The notes: generated by a model not told the origin, from the letters alone. Shown: positions 8,881-17,724, counted from the stretch's first letter. The stretch: DNA of 64,000 bases from Prorocentrum cordatum (GCA_963575745.1 CAUYUJ010015500.1:125248-189247), one strand, 5' to 3'. Numbers and translations are program-made.

Positions 8881-9250
8881 AGGGGGCAGGCCTCCTCGGA
8901 AGGCGACGTGGCCTCTCGGAAGCCCTCCCGCCTTCTGGGACTCCCTCTGCGGTCTCGGGAAAAGACTCCGGAGGCTTCTCACGGCAGGCCGGAGGCATTC
9001 CGAGCCTCCTGAGAAGGCCCGCCCCCTCTCACCTCCCTCCCTGGGCGCGCGCTGCCGAACATCGCGACAGCCGGGAGGCAGCGGAGAGCGGTCCGCTTCC
9101 CGTGCAGCTGCGACGCCTGCGCGTCCAGGCCAGGGTCCACTTCCACTGCGATCCGGTCGGTCCGCTCCGGCCTCGCCGTCGTCGATGTCGGCTCGATCCG
9201 ATTCGATCCCGAGGGCGCGCGCCGCCGATGGTGGCCGCCCCCCTCTCTTT
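8881..9250. other. GC-rich stretch with a dispersed GGAGGCCTC-type repeat
   Basis: 8,885-9,040 resembles 15,605-15,780 (GCCTCYCSRGAAGGCG, CTCGGAAGCCCTC, CTTCTCGGAAGGCCGG), so a dispersed repeat is present. The remaining ~200 bp shows no clear coding or structural signal. Confidence 0.5.
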
Positions 9251-9633
9251 TCGGGGGTCCCCAAACGGGGTGGTGACCACACCTTACCAGCCAGGAACAG
9301 ATCCCAATCCCTATGCTGGGCATCTCCTCATCACGATGCCAATCTTAGGGATTCCCTCATTGTTTGAGGGCGAATCCCCAAGATTGTCATCGCCTTTTGG
9401 CGTGTCAATCGTAGGGATAGGGATACGTTCGAGGCTGGTAAACACCGTGCGGTGAGTCGGTGGGGATTCGGTGTCACCGCACGGTTTTGGGGTTCGGGTC
9501 GTTCTCCGAGGACGTCTCGGGCGAATGGGGGCCCCTGGGGCCCCGAGACCGTGCGGCGACGGACCGTGCGGTGAGGTCTTGGGGGAGTTCGAGGTCACCG
9601 CACGGTCCGTCACCGCACCGTTTCGGGACTCCA
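9251..9633. mobile_element. IR-G copy 1, interrupted by IR-H
   Basis: The left end TCGGGGGTCCCCAAACGGGG and the right end CACCGCACCGTTTCGGGACT are inverted. Internal landmarks CACCGCACGGTTTTGGGG and CTCCGAGGACGTCTC are shared with 28,734-29,084 and 32,913-33,119. The comparison with the uninterrupted copy at 32.9 kb fixes the IR-H insertion exactly. Confidence 0.85.
9284..9441. mobile_element. IR-H: 158-bp element nested in IR-G, 5-bp TSD
   Basis: Perfect 9-bp termini TTACCAGCC...GGCTGGTAA, with further inverted text inside (ATCCCAATCCCTATG / AGGGATAGGGAT). The flanks are ACACC (9,279-9,283) and ACACC (9,442-9,446). The IR-G copy at 32.9 kb has a single ACACC at this point, so it is the empty site. 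Superfamily unknown. Confidence 0.9.
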
Positions 9634-9673
9634 AATGGTGAGGGATCAAGCAGTGGCGAAGCGTCCGGGCTCG

Positions 9674-9827
9674 CCTGTAGCCCTACCAAACAATGTTCTA
9701 AGAACCTTGTGTGGTTTCCGCGGAGTCTGTCTTGTTGGATCACATCGGGCGTATGTTCTAAGAACACTGTTTTTCCTCTGAGAACATTTTTGGGTTCTCT
9801 AAGAGCATGTCGTGGTAGGGCTGTAGG
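9674..9827. mobile_element. IR-P copy 1
   Basis: The left CCTGTAGCCCTACCA and AATGTTCTAAGAACC are inverted against the right GGTTCTCTAAGAGCATG and TGGTAGGGCTGTAGG. A shorter copy is at 10,293-10,383. Both copies are preceded by the same TCAAGCAGTGGCGAAGCGTC, so they were duplicated together with flanking sequence. Confidence 0.7.
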
Positions 9828-9835
9828 ATTGCCAG

Positions 9836-10029
9836 GTGGGCGACCCCCGAGGACCAGGAGGGCGCGGGGCGGACGTGCCGCGGCTACGCGGCCGCGCCCC
9901 CGCAGCCGTGCGCCGGGGCGGAGGGCGGCGGCCCCGCCGCGGCCGCGTGGCCGGCGGGGGAGGCCGCGGCCCGCGGCGGCGGCGCGGCGGCGGAGGCGGC
10001 GGGGGGCGGGGGGGCGCGGGGGGCAGAAG
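9836..10029 (+). CDS. Candidate exon, Ala/Gly-rich
   Basis: Follows the right end of IR-P through a TGTAGGATTGCCAG acceptor-like site. It reads WATPEDQEGAGRTCRGY, then AAAPPQPCAGAEGGGP and AAAAWPAGEAAARGGG. Third positions are almost all G or C. After GCAGAAG the text changes to a repeat (TCGTGTGTCTTGGCATCTCA). Part of this exon (GAGGCCGCGGCCCGCGGCGG onward) is duplicated at 10,172-10,250. No family recognised. It could also be plain GC-rich noncoding DNA. Confidence 0.3.
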
Positions 10030-10171
10030 TCGTGTGTCTTGGCATCTCAGGAGGAGAAGAAACACTTTTTTGGTCTGCGGGTCGGGAGCGGGCCCCTTCC
10101 GGTCAAGAGCTAAACGAAACGGGACTCGGGTAGCCCTAAGAGGAGAAGAAAACACACAGACCCAATGAATC

Positions 10172-10250
10172 GTCGATACCGCGGCCCGCGGCGGCGGCGC
10201 GGCGGCGGAGGCGGCGAGGGGCGGGGGGGCGCCGGGGGCAGAAGTCTCGA
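10172..10250. repeat. Local duplicate of the 9.95-10.03 kb GC-rich segment
   Basis: CCGCGGCCCGCGGCGGCGGC to GGGGGCAGAAGTC repeats the end of the candidate exon, with a few changes. Confidence 0.8.
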
Positions 10251-10292
10251 CTAGACGTAAGAGTTCAAGCAGTGGCGAAGCGTCCCGGCGTG

Positions 10293-10383
10293 CCTGTAGT
10301 CCCAGCAAGCAACGTGCTCAGAACTTTTTTTTGTGGTCCCCACGAGAGGTTCTTAGAGAACAGTTCTGGCTGGGGCTGTCCTG
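10293..10383. mobile_element. IR-P copy 2 (short)
   Basis: The left CCTGTAGTCCCAGCAAGCAA and the right GTTCTGGCTGGGGCTGTCCTG are inverted. The central GGTTCTTAGAGAAC is itself palindromic. Confidence 0.55.
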
Positions 10384-10414
10384 TTTTTACACATCGGGCG
10401 TAGGTTCGTGTGTC

Positions 10415-10697
10415 TTGGCATCTCAGGAGGAGAAGCAACACACCGACACAATGAATCGTCGATGCCCCAGAAGATATGGGAAATTGTGGGCAGTGGGGGG
10501 GAAGACAGAAACCCAGAAAGTATGGAAACATATGTGAATCCTTTTATGTGAGTGTATTTACTTGTGTGTGTCACAGGGCCCCTTCAGCATCGCTCGGACG
10601 TGTGCATTTTTCCTTCGGCGAGGACCGTCGAGGGGCATCCTTGATCATGTGGCGAAGAAGCCACGCGCGAACAGGGGATGGACGTCCGAGCGATGGC
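10415..10697. mobile_element. IR-F copy 2, split by IR-E
   Basis: The first 8 bases TTGGCATC (10,415-10,422) and the rest from GCATCGCTCGGACGT (10,587-10,697) are one IR-F element interrupted inside its left terminus. Copies at 5,635, 21,413 and 28,783 show the uninterrupted TTGGCATCGCTCGGACG. Confidence 0.85.
10423..10586. mobile_element. IR-E copy 1, nested in IR-F, 5-bp TSD
   Basis: 164 bp from TCAGGAGGAGAAGCAACAC to CACAGGGCCCCTTCA. GCATC flanks both sides (10,418-10,422 and 10,587-10,591). The interior has short direct repeats of the type ATATGGGAAAYTRTGGG. Other copies are at 22,086-22,245 and 32,553-32,715. Confidence 0.9.
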
Positions 10698-10916
10698 GAG
10701 GTGTGTGTGTGCGTGTCTGGCCTGGCCGGGCCAAGGCAGAAGGAGGGGCCAGGGCAGTCGTGCCACCAGGCGGGAGGAGGGACCAGGCTGGCCCCTCCGC
10801 CTGCACGGTGGCGCAATTCGCTACAACGGCACCCCTGTGTAGTCAGCCCTCCGCCAGCGCAGTTACTCTGCCTTGCCGCCGACGCCAAAAGTGTGTGTGT
10901 GTGTGTGTGTGTGTGC

Positions 10917-11139
10917 AGGCCTCCCAGATGGGGTCCAAGCAGATGGGGTCGGAGGATGATCGCTCCGCATCGCCGATGCGGCTCGATGTGTAGCCCGCTG
11001 TTCTCCACGCCGACGTCGCCGATGCATCGCCGACGTCGCCGGTGCATTGCCAGTGCATCGGCGATGCTTCGGCGATGCATCGGAGATGCGGCCTCATCCT
11101 CCGACCCCATCTAGTCGGACCCCATTTGGGAAGCCTCTA
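10917..11139. mobile_element. IR-V copy 2
   Basis: Same arms as at 6,016-6,235. The right arm has an extra ATTTGGGA between GACCCC and AGCCTCTAG. The interior again contains GCATCGGCGATGC palindromes, in different number. Confidence 0.65.
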
Positions 11140-11209
11140 GTGGGGGAAGGTTTCGGGTTCGAGGTACTCGGTGTTCGGATGCTTTCGTCGGTTTCCAACG
11201 GTTCCGCAG

Positions 11210-11380
11210 CCTCGGGGTGCTCTCCATCGGCTGCGCCACGCCGGAAGCGCTCCAAGGGGTGCCGGGATCGTCCCGAACAGCCGCTGGAGGCCCGAGCGGT
11301 GGCCCGGAAGCCAGACAGGTCGAGGACCGCGGTCGGAGTCGAAGATCGGGGGCAACGCTCGGGGGGGATGCTTGGGCTCA
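11210..11380 (+). repeat. Dispersed repeat R5
   Basis: Near-identical to 6,290-6,475 as part of SD2. Confidence 0.75.
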
Positions 11381-11384
11381 GGGG

Positions 11385-11547
11385 TCACCACCCACCAAAC
11401 CACCCCAACCCAACCCGAAGGCTCAGATTTACCCTCGATTTCCAGTGGGGGGGGTCGGGAAACATCGAAAAAACGCATGTGGAATCCTTACCCCTCCCAA
11501 CCCGAAATTCGGGTCTTCGGGTTGGGTTGGGGTGGTCTGGTAGGTAG
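11385..11547. mobile_element. IR-C copy 1
   Basis: The left TCACCACCCACCAAACCACC, then CCAACCCAACCCGAAG, is inverted against the right CTTCGGGTTGGGTTGGGGTG, then GTCTGGTAGGTAG. Flanks CTCAGGGG and TCAAGGGG are only partly similar. Other copies are at 15,844-15,971 and 24,487-24,653. Those two suggest an 8-bp TSD. Confidence 0.85.
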
Positions 11548-11754
11548 TCAAGGGGGGGTGCATCGACCCCCAGATGCCCACCGATCGCCGATGGGGGCCC
11601 GTCCCGCCCAGGTCCGTGCGGAGTCGTCATTGGGGGCCTACTGGCGATCTGCCGGCGAGGGATCGCCGATTCGAGCTCGAGGGGAGGAGGGCGCCGGGGA
11701 GGAGGGGGGCTGATGAGGAGGAGGAGGGAGGGAGAGTACGGGGCGTGAAAACGA

Positions 11755-11890
11755 ACACAGCCACTGCTTTTCTTTTGTTGCCGCCTTCCAGCCCTTTTCG
11801 TTGAGCTTGGCACCAGGGAAATGACCACAACCACTGCTTCTTTTTCGGCCGGCTGGAAGGCGGCGCAAACAAGAAGCAGTGGCTGTGGTC
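11755..11890. mobile_element. IR-R foldback
   Basis: ACACAGCCACTGCTTTTCTT and GCCGCCTTCCAGCC on the left. GGCTGGAAGGCGGC and AAGAAGCAGTGGCTGTGG inverted on the right. The loop holds a further ACCACAACCACTGCTTC copy. Single copy here, no TSD seen. Confidence 0.65.
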
Positions 11891-12126
11891 ATTTTCCAGT
11901 CCCGCAGGGAGGGACCGGGAGTTGGAGCGGGGGGAGGAGGGGGAGAGCGGTGACGTTCGTGCGTGCGCAGTTTGGGATGGGCCCTGCCTCGTCGTGCTGC
12001 TTCGCTTGTGCATCGCGGCCGCCTTTGTTGAGACCTCTCCCGGGACGACTCCCGGCCAGGCTGCCAGCACTGGGGCAATCGTCGTTGCTTCTCTCGACGG
12101 AGTGGCGCGGCCACTCCTCGCTCCAG

Positions 12127-12297
12127 TACAGCCAAGACGCTGAAGTAAGGAACAGTTTGGATTTGGAAGGGGCTCGATGTTCCTTGCGTCCTTCCGCGGT
12201 TGTTCCTCTAGCCCCTCTCGTGCACCCAGGCTTTGTCGAAGCCACAGAGGGGCTTCGTTCTTTCTTTAGCGCTCCTTATTTCAGCAGCCCGACTGTA
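12127..12297. mobile_element. IR-I copy 3, TA-flanked
   Basis: TACAGCCAAGACGCTGAAGT to TTCAGCAGCCCGACTGTA, 171 bp. Diverged from the copies at 5,031 and 27,591 but with the same ends, the same GAAGTAAGGAAC-type inner arm and the same length class. Confidence 0.65.
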
Positions 12298-12299
12298 CC

Positions 12300-12944
12300 C
12301 ACTCTCGTCTGCCCTGGCGCGGGCGCTCCTTGGCCGGGGTGCTCGCCGTGCGAGCCGCACTGCCGGGGCGCCGAGCCTCTGGCCTCAATGATTGAGGAGG
12401 GGGCCTGCGCTTTTTGAAGGAGCGCGGCAGGTGCGCGCCGTCGGGCTCGTGGGCACCCCGCACCCCGGCGGGGGAGGCGACAGAGGGACGGAGCTTCCCT
12501 TCGACGGAGTTGCGACATTGCTCGATCCCCCCTCCGTGTTCGATCTCTCTTGCGACGACGACGATTCAAGAGAGGCTGGCGTGCTTCAGTCAGGGTCGGG
12601 CCAGCGTCGCGTCGACGGGCCTCTCGCATGCGCCGATGGGGTCGGCGGATTCGTCACGGTGAGGGTTTCGACCTGGCCAGGCCAAAACGTGCCAGACGCA
12701 TCAAGCAGATTATCCAGCTGCCTGCGGCACCACCGTGCCTGTGCAACAGCGCTGCAGGAAGGGCACCGAGTGTAGGAACAGCGCAGTTCCGATGAGTGGT
12801 CTGATAAAGGGCGGGTCGTGGGCTCGACCTCGTCTTCGTCCGCGCGGTAGGAAGCAGGTCCGAGTTCACATCCCTCGGCAGTTCAGCGAGCTGTCTGAAT
12901 TCGGGACTGCCGCGATCCCGATATCGTCTTCTTCTTCCGCGCGG
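12300..12944. other. Unassigned GC-rich sequence
   Basis: Non-repetitive. Short frames are open on both strands, but none has convincing composition or borders. Confidence 0.4.
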
Positions 12945-13218
12945 TAGGGAGGAGGAGGAGGAGGAGGAGGAGGAGGAGGAGGAGGAGGAGGAGGAGGAGG
13001 AGGAGGAGGAGGAGGAGGAGGAGGAGGAGGAGGAGGATAACGAGGAGGAGACGAGGTGGAGAACGAGGAGGAGAACGAGGAGGAGGAGGAGGAGGAGAAC
13101 GAGGAGGAGAACGAGGAGGAGAGCGAGGAGGAGAACGAGGAGGAGAACGAGGAGGAGAACGAGGAGGAGGAGGAGGAGGAGGAGGAGGAGGAGGAGGAGG
13201 AGGAGGAGGAGGAAGAGG
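12945..13218. repeat. GGA array with AACGAGG interruptions
   Basis: Pure (GGA)n first, then GAGGAGAACGAGGAGGAG higher-order units of about 12-15 bp, then mixed purines. Confidence 0.95.
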
Positions 13219-13264
13219 AAAAGGAGAAGGAGCAGAGGGAGAAAATGATGACAACGATGATCAA

Positions 13265-13590
13265 CCTTCTTGGGGCCCTTTTGGGGCTTCCTGGGGGCCT
13301 CCTGGGAGCCTCCTGGGGTGCCTCTTGGGGTCCCGTTCGGATCCTCCCTCTGGGGGGCCTCTTGGGGCCTCTTGGGCTGTCTCAGGGAGGCGGTCGGCCC
13401 GTCTGACGCCTTCGGAGTCCTTTTTGGGGGCCTCTCTGGGCCGTCTTGGTGCCCTCTTGGAGCGTTTCGTGGCCGTCTCGGGGCCCTCTTGGGCTCTTGG
13501 GCGACCTTGGGGGTCCTCTTGGGCCGACTCGGGGCCCTCTTGGGGGCCCTCTTGGGGGCCCCCTGGGCTGTCTTGGAGCTATCTTTCGGG
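13265..13590. repeat. GGGGGCCTCTTGGG minisatellite
   Basis: Loose tandem of GGGGCCTCTTGGG / GGGAGCCTCCTGGGG blocks about 15-24 bp apart. The same type of sequence is at 31,020-31,215, 31,620-31,690, 31,860-32,100 and 60,890-61,440. Confidence 0.75.
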
Positions 13591-13592
13591 GA

Positions 13593-13732
13593 CCACATGC
13601 GAACCCTACCCCTACCCCCACGAGCTCTGAGACGAAGGGTAGGGTTCACTGTGCTCGGTTCGCTCCCGAACGCAGTGAACCCCACCCTCCCCCTCAGATA
13701 TCGTGGGGGGCGGGGGTAGGGCTCGCATGTGG
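13593..13732. mobile_element. IR-M: near-complete 140-bp palindrome
   Basis: The left CACATGCGAACCCTACCCCT and GGGTAGGGTTCACTG are matched in reverse by the right CAGTGAACCCCACCCTCCCC and GGGTAGGGCTCGCATGTGG. Nearly the whole unit folds back, with a small loop at the centre (GCTCGGTTCGCTCCCGAACG). Confidence 0.75.
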
Positions 13733-13795
13733 CTCCGTAAATCTTGGCACCCTCTGGTCCGAGGCCCCCTCCCCCCCCCGGGGTTGGGCGCTGCG

Positions 13796-13947
13796 TAATG
13801 GGGGATCGTAAATGGGGGGGTGGCGAGCGTGGTCCGAAAAGGTACCCAAACGGTACCCAAAGGAGCCCCCTGGGGCGCTGGAGGGGCCCGAAGGGGGCAC
13901 GACAGGGGACCTTTTCTGACCCCCCCCCATTTGTGACCCCCCCATTA
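13796..13947. mobile_element. IR-N inverted repeat
   Basis: The left TAATGGGGGATCGTAAATGG and CCGAAAAGGTACCC are inverted against the right GGGGACCTTTTCTGACCCCC and CCATTTGTGACCCCCCCATTA. The right-arm motif is amplified as a loose tandem at 14,519-14,640. Confidence 0.65.
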
Positions 13948-13949
13948 TC

Positions 13950-14149
13950 GGAGGCCCAGAGGTTGACGCCAACACCAGGATCGGCGGTGTGCCTCCACCG
14001 AGGGAAGAAGATCCCGATCTCGGTGATGGTGGTAATGTTCTGGCTTCCAAGGTGGCCGAAATATTACCACCAACACCGAAATCTAGGATCATCTCTCCCA
14101 TGTGGAGGCAAGCCCCTGTGCTGGTGTTGGTGCCAATTTCCAGGCCTCC
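13950..14149. mobile_element. IR-J copy 1
   Basis: 200 bp from GGAGGCCCAGAGGTTGACGC to GGTGCCAATTTCCAGGCCTCC. The interior (CCTCCACCGAGGGAAGAAGA, TCTCGGTGATGGTGGTAATG) is well conserved with the copy at 62,174-62,373, which has the same length. An isolated right end lies at 14,421-14,445. Confidence 0.85.
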
Positions 14150-14189
14150 AATCCCCCCCTTGCCTCCTCGCCCTCCTGATCTCCTCCCC

Positions 14190-14410
14190 CCGCCCTCCTC
14201 CTCGCTCTCCTCGCCCTCCTCCTCCTCCTCCTCCTCCTCCTCCTCCTCCTCCTCCTCCTCCTCCTCCTCCTCCTCCCCTCCTCCTCCTCCTCCTCCTCCT
14301 CCAGCTCCTCGACAGGAGGAGGAGGAGGAGGAGGAGGAGGAGGAGGAGGAGGAGGAGGAGGAGGAGGAGGAGGAGGAGGAGGAGGAGGAGGAGGAGGAGG
14401 AGGAGGACAG
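14190..14410. repeat. Facing TCC and GGA arrays (large palindrome)
   Basis: About 100 bp of (TCC)n is followed, after CAGCTCCTCGACA, by about 90 bp of (GGA)n. The two arms are complementary and could form a long hairpin. IR-J right ends (CAATTTCCAGGCCTCCAA) flank the block on both sides, so the array probably grew inside or beside a duplicated element end. Confidence 0.9.
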
Positions 14411-14449
14411 CTCCTCGACGTGTTGGTGCCAATTTCCAGGCCTCCAACA

Positions 14450-14712
14450 TTAGGCCGCGCCCCCCTCGGGGAGTCCCCTGCGGGCGTCCCCGGCGGCTGC
14501 AGGGGGAGCTCCCCTCGTTGTGACCCCCCCGTTTGTGACCTTTTCTGACCCCATCTGTGACCCCCCCATTTGTGACCCCCCCAGTTGTGACTCCCCCAGA
14601 AAGGGGACCTTCTCTGACCCCCCCAGTTGTGACCCCCCCTGATCAAGCCGCGCCCCCCTCGGGGAGTCCCCCCTGCGGGCGTCCCCGGCGGCTGCGGGGA
14701 GGAGCTCCCCCC
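14450..14712. repeat. CCGCGCCCCCCTCGGGGAGT direct duplicate with GTGACCCCCC tandem
   Basis: 14,453-14,515 and 14,648-14,710 are near-identical (GTCCCCGGCGGCTGC). Between them TTGTGACCCCCCCA is repeated several times. Confidence 0.8.
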
Positions 14713-14873
14713 CCCCCCGGGCGGACGGGCGAGCGCCCCGCGGGCCTGCCCCGTGCAGCCGGCGGCCCTCCGTGCGCCGTCCTGCCGCCTGCCGCGGGGG
14801 GAGCGCCAAGGAGGTGTGGCGACGTGCCGCTCGCGGGGGGGGCGCGTCGCGCGGGGGCGTGGCGTGGAGATGA

Positions 14874-15220
14874 TTGAGGAGGAGGAGGAGGAGGGAGGAG
14901 GAGGAGGAGGAGGAGGAGGAGGAGGAGGAGGAGGAGGAGGAGGAGGAGGAGGGAGGAGGAGGAGGAGGAGAGGAGGAGGAGAGGAGGAGGAGGAGGAGGG
15001 GGGGAGGAGGAGGAGAGGAGGAGGAGGAGGAGGAGGAGGAGGAGGAGGAGGAGGGGGAGGAGGAGGAGGAGGAGGAGGAGGAGGAGGAGGAGGAGGAGGA
15101 GGAGGAGGAGGAGGAGGAGGAGGAGGAGGAGGAGGAGGAGGAGGAGGGAGGGAGGAGGAGGAGGAGGAGGAGGAGGAGGAGGAGGGGAGGAGGAGGAGAG
15201 GAGGAGGAGGAGGAGGACTG
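14874..15220. repeat. GGA array, ~345 bp
   Basis: (AGG)n with occasional AGGGA breaks, almost entirely purine on the + strand. Confidence 0.95.
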
Positions 15221-15843
15221 CTCGTGTCCGATTCTTCGGAAGGTCTTGCATTTTTGTTTGGGGGCCAGGATCCTTTCATTTCTGGTTCTCAGGGGCGCGT
15301 CACGCGAGAGCGCTGCGTGGAGAAGGACCTGCCTCCATCCAATGCGCACACACACACACACACTGCTCATGTCTAAATATTCGGAAGTTCTTTAATTTTT
15401 TCGGGGCCCGGATGCTTTCGTCTCTAATGCTTCTGTCCTGGGCCTCTTCCTGGCCGCCAGGGGGCCCAGGAACAATTAGAAACTAGCACAATTAGAGATG
15501 AGCACGATGCGAAACGAACGACGTGTAGTGACGTACAGTTCAAGGGCGCGTCAAGCGAGAGCGCTGCGTGGGTTATCAGCGGCAAGCGAGGGGGCGAAAC
15601 GAGAAGGGAGAAGGAGAAGGCCTCCCCAGAAGGCGGCGGAAATTCTCAGAAGCCCTCGCGCCTTCCCGAGAAGTCTTCTGTGCCTTCGGGGAAGGCGCAG
15701 GAAACTTCTCGGAAGGCCGGGGGACTTCCGAGGCTTCCGAGAAGGCCCTCTTTTTCTCACTTCCCCTCCTCGCTCGCCGCCGAGATAAGGACATGCCTGC
15801 ATCCACGTGAGCGTTGCACGATTTCACAGCTCTTGTCTTAGAC
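15221..15843. other. Spacer with short CA tract and dispersed repeat
   Basis: 15,221-15,600 includes a GATCCTTTCATTTC to AGCACAATTAGA stretch that recurs at 52,030-52,170 (GGGGCCARGATCMTTTCATT, CCTGGGCCTCTTCC, AGCACAATTAGA), so it is a repeat. 15,605-15,780 is the GAAGGCGG-type repeat shared with 8.9 kb. No gene seen. Confidence 0.55.
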
Positions 15844-15971
15844 TCACCACCCACCAAACCACCCCAACCCAACCCGAAGGCTCAGACTTACCCTCGATTC
15901 GCGTGGAACCCTTACCCCCCCCAACCCGAAAGTCGGGTCTTCGGGCTGGGTTGGGGTGGTCTGGTAGGTAG
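15844..15971. mobile_element. IR-C copy 2, 8-bp TSD
   Basis: The arms are as in copy 1 with a shorter loop (128 bp). Flanks TCTTAGAC (15,836-15,843) and TCCTAGAC (15,972-15,979) agree at 7 of 8, which fits an 8-bp duplication as made by hAT-type transposases. Confidence 0.85.
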
Positions 15972-16299
15972 TCCTAGACCTGGCCGACGTCTCGAAGCGA
16001 CAGACCGCCTCCGCGCAAGAGACGCAGCCCTCCCCCCGTGCAGCCGTGGCGAGAAAAGTGCGGCCGCGCGGCTGTTCCCCGAGGCTTATGGTGCTCCAGC
16101 CTACGAAACCCAAGGGTTTTCACGTGTCGGGCCCGGGGAGGCACTCCCCCGCCATTGTCTCGACACACTGTTTCGACACTCTTTTGACACTTTTCCGGGT
16201 GCTCGAAATCATTTCTGGGATGTGGTCCTTGAGTAGGATGGGAACAACATAACCCGAGGCCTCCGGGGAGGCCTCTGGAGGCTGCCAGAGGTAATATAG

Positions 16300-16328
16300 C
16301 ACGGCAGGGTTACGTCGGGCCTGCAGCA
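16300..16328. mobile_element. IR-A left-end remnant
   Basis: GCACGGCAGGGTTACGTCGGGCCTG without a partner end. The preceding ~50 bp (CCTCCGGGGAGGCCTCTGGA) resemble the sequence before copy 3 (16,965-17,006). A flank plus left end was therefore duplicated, and the AGCTAA satellite now lies between the duplicates. Confidence 0.65.
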
Positions 16329-16329
16329 T

Positions 16330-16795
16330 TAGTAGTAACAGTAACGCTAAGCTAAAGCTAAGCTAAAGCTAAGCTAAAGCTAAGCTAAAGCTAAGCTAAA
16401 GCTAAGTCATAGCTAAGCTAAAGCTAAGCTAAAGCTAAGCTAAAGCTAAGCTAGAGCTAAGCTAAAACTAAGCTACAGCTAAGCTACAGCTAAGCTAAAG
16501 CTGAGCAACAGCTAAGCTAAAGCTAAGCTACAGCTAAGCTAAATATAAGCTAAAGCTACGCTAAAGCTAGGCTACAGCTAAGCTAAAGCTAAGCTAAAGC
16601 TAAGCTAAAGCTAAGCTACAGCTAAGCTCAAGCTAAGCTCAAGCTAAGCTAAAGCTAAGCTAAAGCTAAGCTAAGCGCTAAGCGAAAAGCTAAGCGAAAC
16701 GCTAAGCTAAAGCTAATTCTACAGCTAAGCTCAAGCTAAGCTAAAGCTAAGCTAAAGCTAAAGCTAAAGCTAAAGCTAAAGCTAAAGCTACAGCT
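16330..16795. repeat. AAGCTAAGCTA 11-bp satellite
   Basis: About 40 units of AAGCTAAGCTA, with a switch near the end to 6-bp AAGCTA units. Very rich in AGCT. The only tandem repeat of this motif in the window. It ends with a duplicated CTCCCAGGGGACTGGGGG. Confidence 0.95.
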
Positions 16796-17006
16796 CCCAG
16801 GGGACTGGGGGGAACCGCTCCCAGGGGACTGGGGGAACCGCCCGGGGCGCTTTCCACTGCCCGGCCCCTTTAAGCTAGAGAGTAAGAACCCTTCTAGGCA
16901 GAGCCTAGGTAGGGAATGAGGGCTATTCTTTCGTTATTTTTGTGTATTAAAAAAATTGCCCCAGGAGGTCTCCGGAGGCTTCCGGAGGCACCAGAGAACG
17001 GCAGGG

Positions 17007-17171
17007 TTAAGTCGGGCCTGTCCCTCAACAGGGGGAACACTCAAAAATAGTCAAAAAGTAATATGGGGACTATTTTTGGACTATTTTCCTGCATTTTTGG
17101 AGTATGTTTGGAGTATGTTTGGGTTTTTCTTTTCGTCCAAACTCCCCCTGTAGAGGGACAGGCCCGACCTA
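17007..17171. mobile_element. IR-A copy 3, perfect 9-bp TSD
   Basis: 165 bp, TTAAGTCGGGCCTGTCCCTC to GAGGGACAGGCCCGACCTA. ACGGCAGGG at 16,998-17,006 and 17,172-17,180. GTTAAG at the left junction looks like a 5' splice site, and CGGCAG in the right TSD like a 3' splice site. Confidence 0.93.
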
Positions 17172-17317
17172 ACGGCAGGGGGGGGGGCACCGCCACGCAG
17201 CGGTAGCCGCCCAGAGGCCGCCGCCCTCGCTCCTCGAGGGCAGGGCCCGCTGCGCGGGCCTCCCGTCAAGTTTCCCCTTCCCCTCGGCGGCCGCCTCTCG
17301 GGGGCCCTGCCGCACCG

Positions 17318-17650
17318 GGGGCCGGCCCCGAGGAGCCGCCGGAGGCGGAGGCCGCCGCGGCCAGCAGCAGCGGCGGCGGGTCCTCGTCGTCCAGCGAGGA
17401 GAGCGCCGAGGACGCCCCCCCCCCCGCTTCCTCCTGCACCTCCTCCGCCCTCCTCCTGAGCCTCCTGAGCCTCCTGAGCCTCCTGAGCCTCCTCCTGAAG
17501 CTCCTCCGCTTCAGCCCCCCCCGCCTCCTGAAGCCTCCCCGCGCCCCGCCCTCCTCGTGGAGCTCTTCCGCTTCAGCCACCCCCCTTTCCCCTCCTCGTG
17601 CAAGCTGCAGCAGGCTCCGCAGGAGGCTGGGGCGCTGGCTCCCCCCAGTC
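17318..17650 (+). CDS. Candidate exon, acidic/Ser-rich, unknown
   Basis: Reads GAGPEEPPEAEAAAASSSGG, then GSSSSSEESAEDAPPPASSC, then a Leu/Pro-rich tract from CTCCTGAGC repeats. The first ~40 codons look like a real acidic, alanine-rich segment. The rest is repeat-like. The stretch lies between an IR-A element (ends 17,171) and an IR-B element (starts 17,725), the arrangement expected of an exon between introner introns. Borders not determined. The frame remains open far downstream, which adds no support because it crosses IR-B. Confidence 0.25.
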
Positions 17651-17724
17651 GTGGGGTGCCGATGTCCTGGTGCGGAGGGGGAAGCCCAAAAGTCGTCTCC
17701 TCGGATCTTTGGTCTCGGTATCAG

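Larger units (their letters stand above)
10587..11380 (+). repeat. Segmental duplication SD2, copy 2
   Basis: Partner of 5,635-6,480. The IR-E insertion is present at its left border here but absent from copy 1. IR-E therefore arrived after, or independently of, the duplication. Confidence 0.9.

Noticed and set aside
14870-15220. GGA arrays as promoters or origins
   Set aside because: Purine tracts are everywhere in this window with no consistent position relative to candidate exons.
16330-16795. AAGCTAAGCTA array as telomere or CRISPR
   Set aside because: The unit is 11 bp without a TTTAGGG-type motif. There are no spacers, so it is neither.
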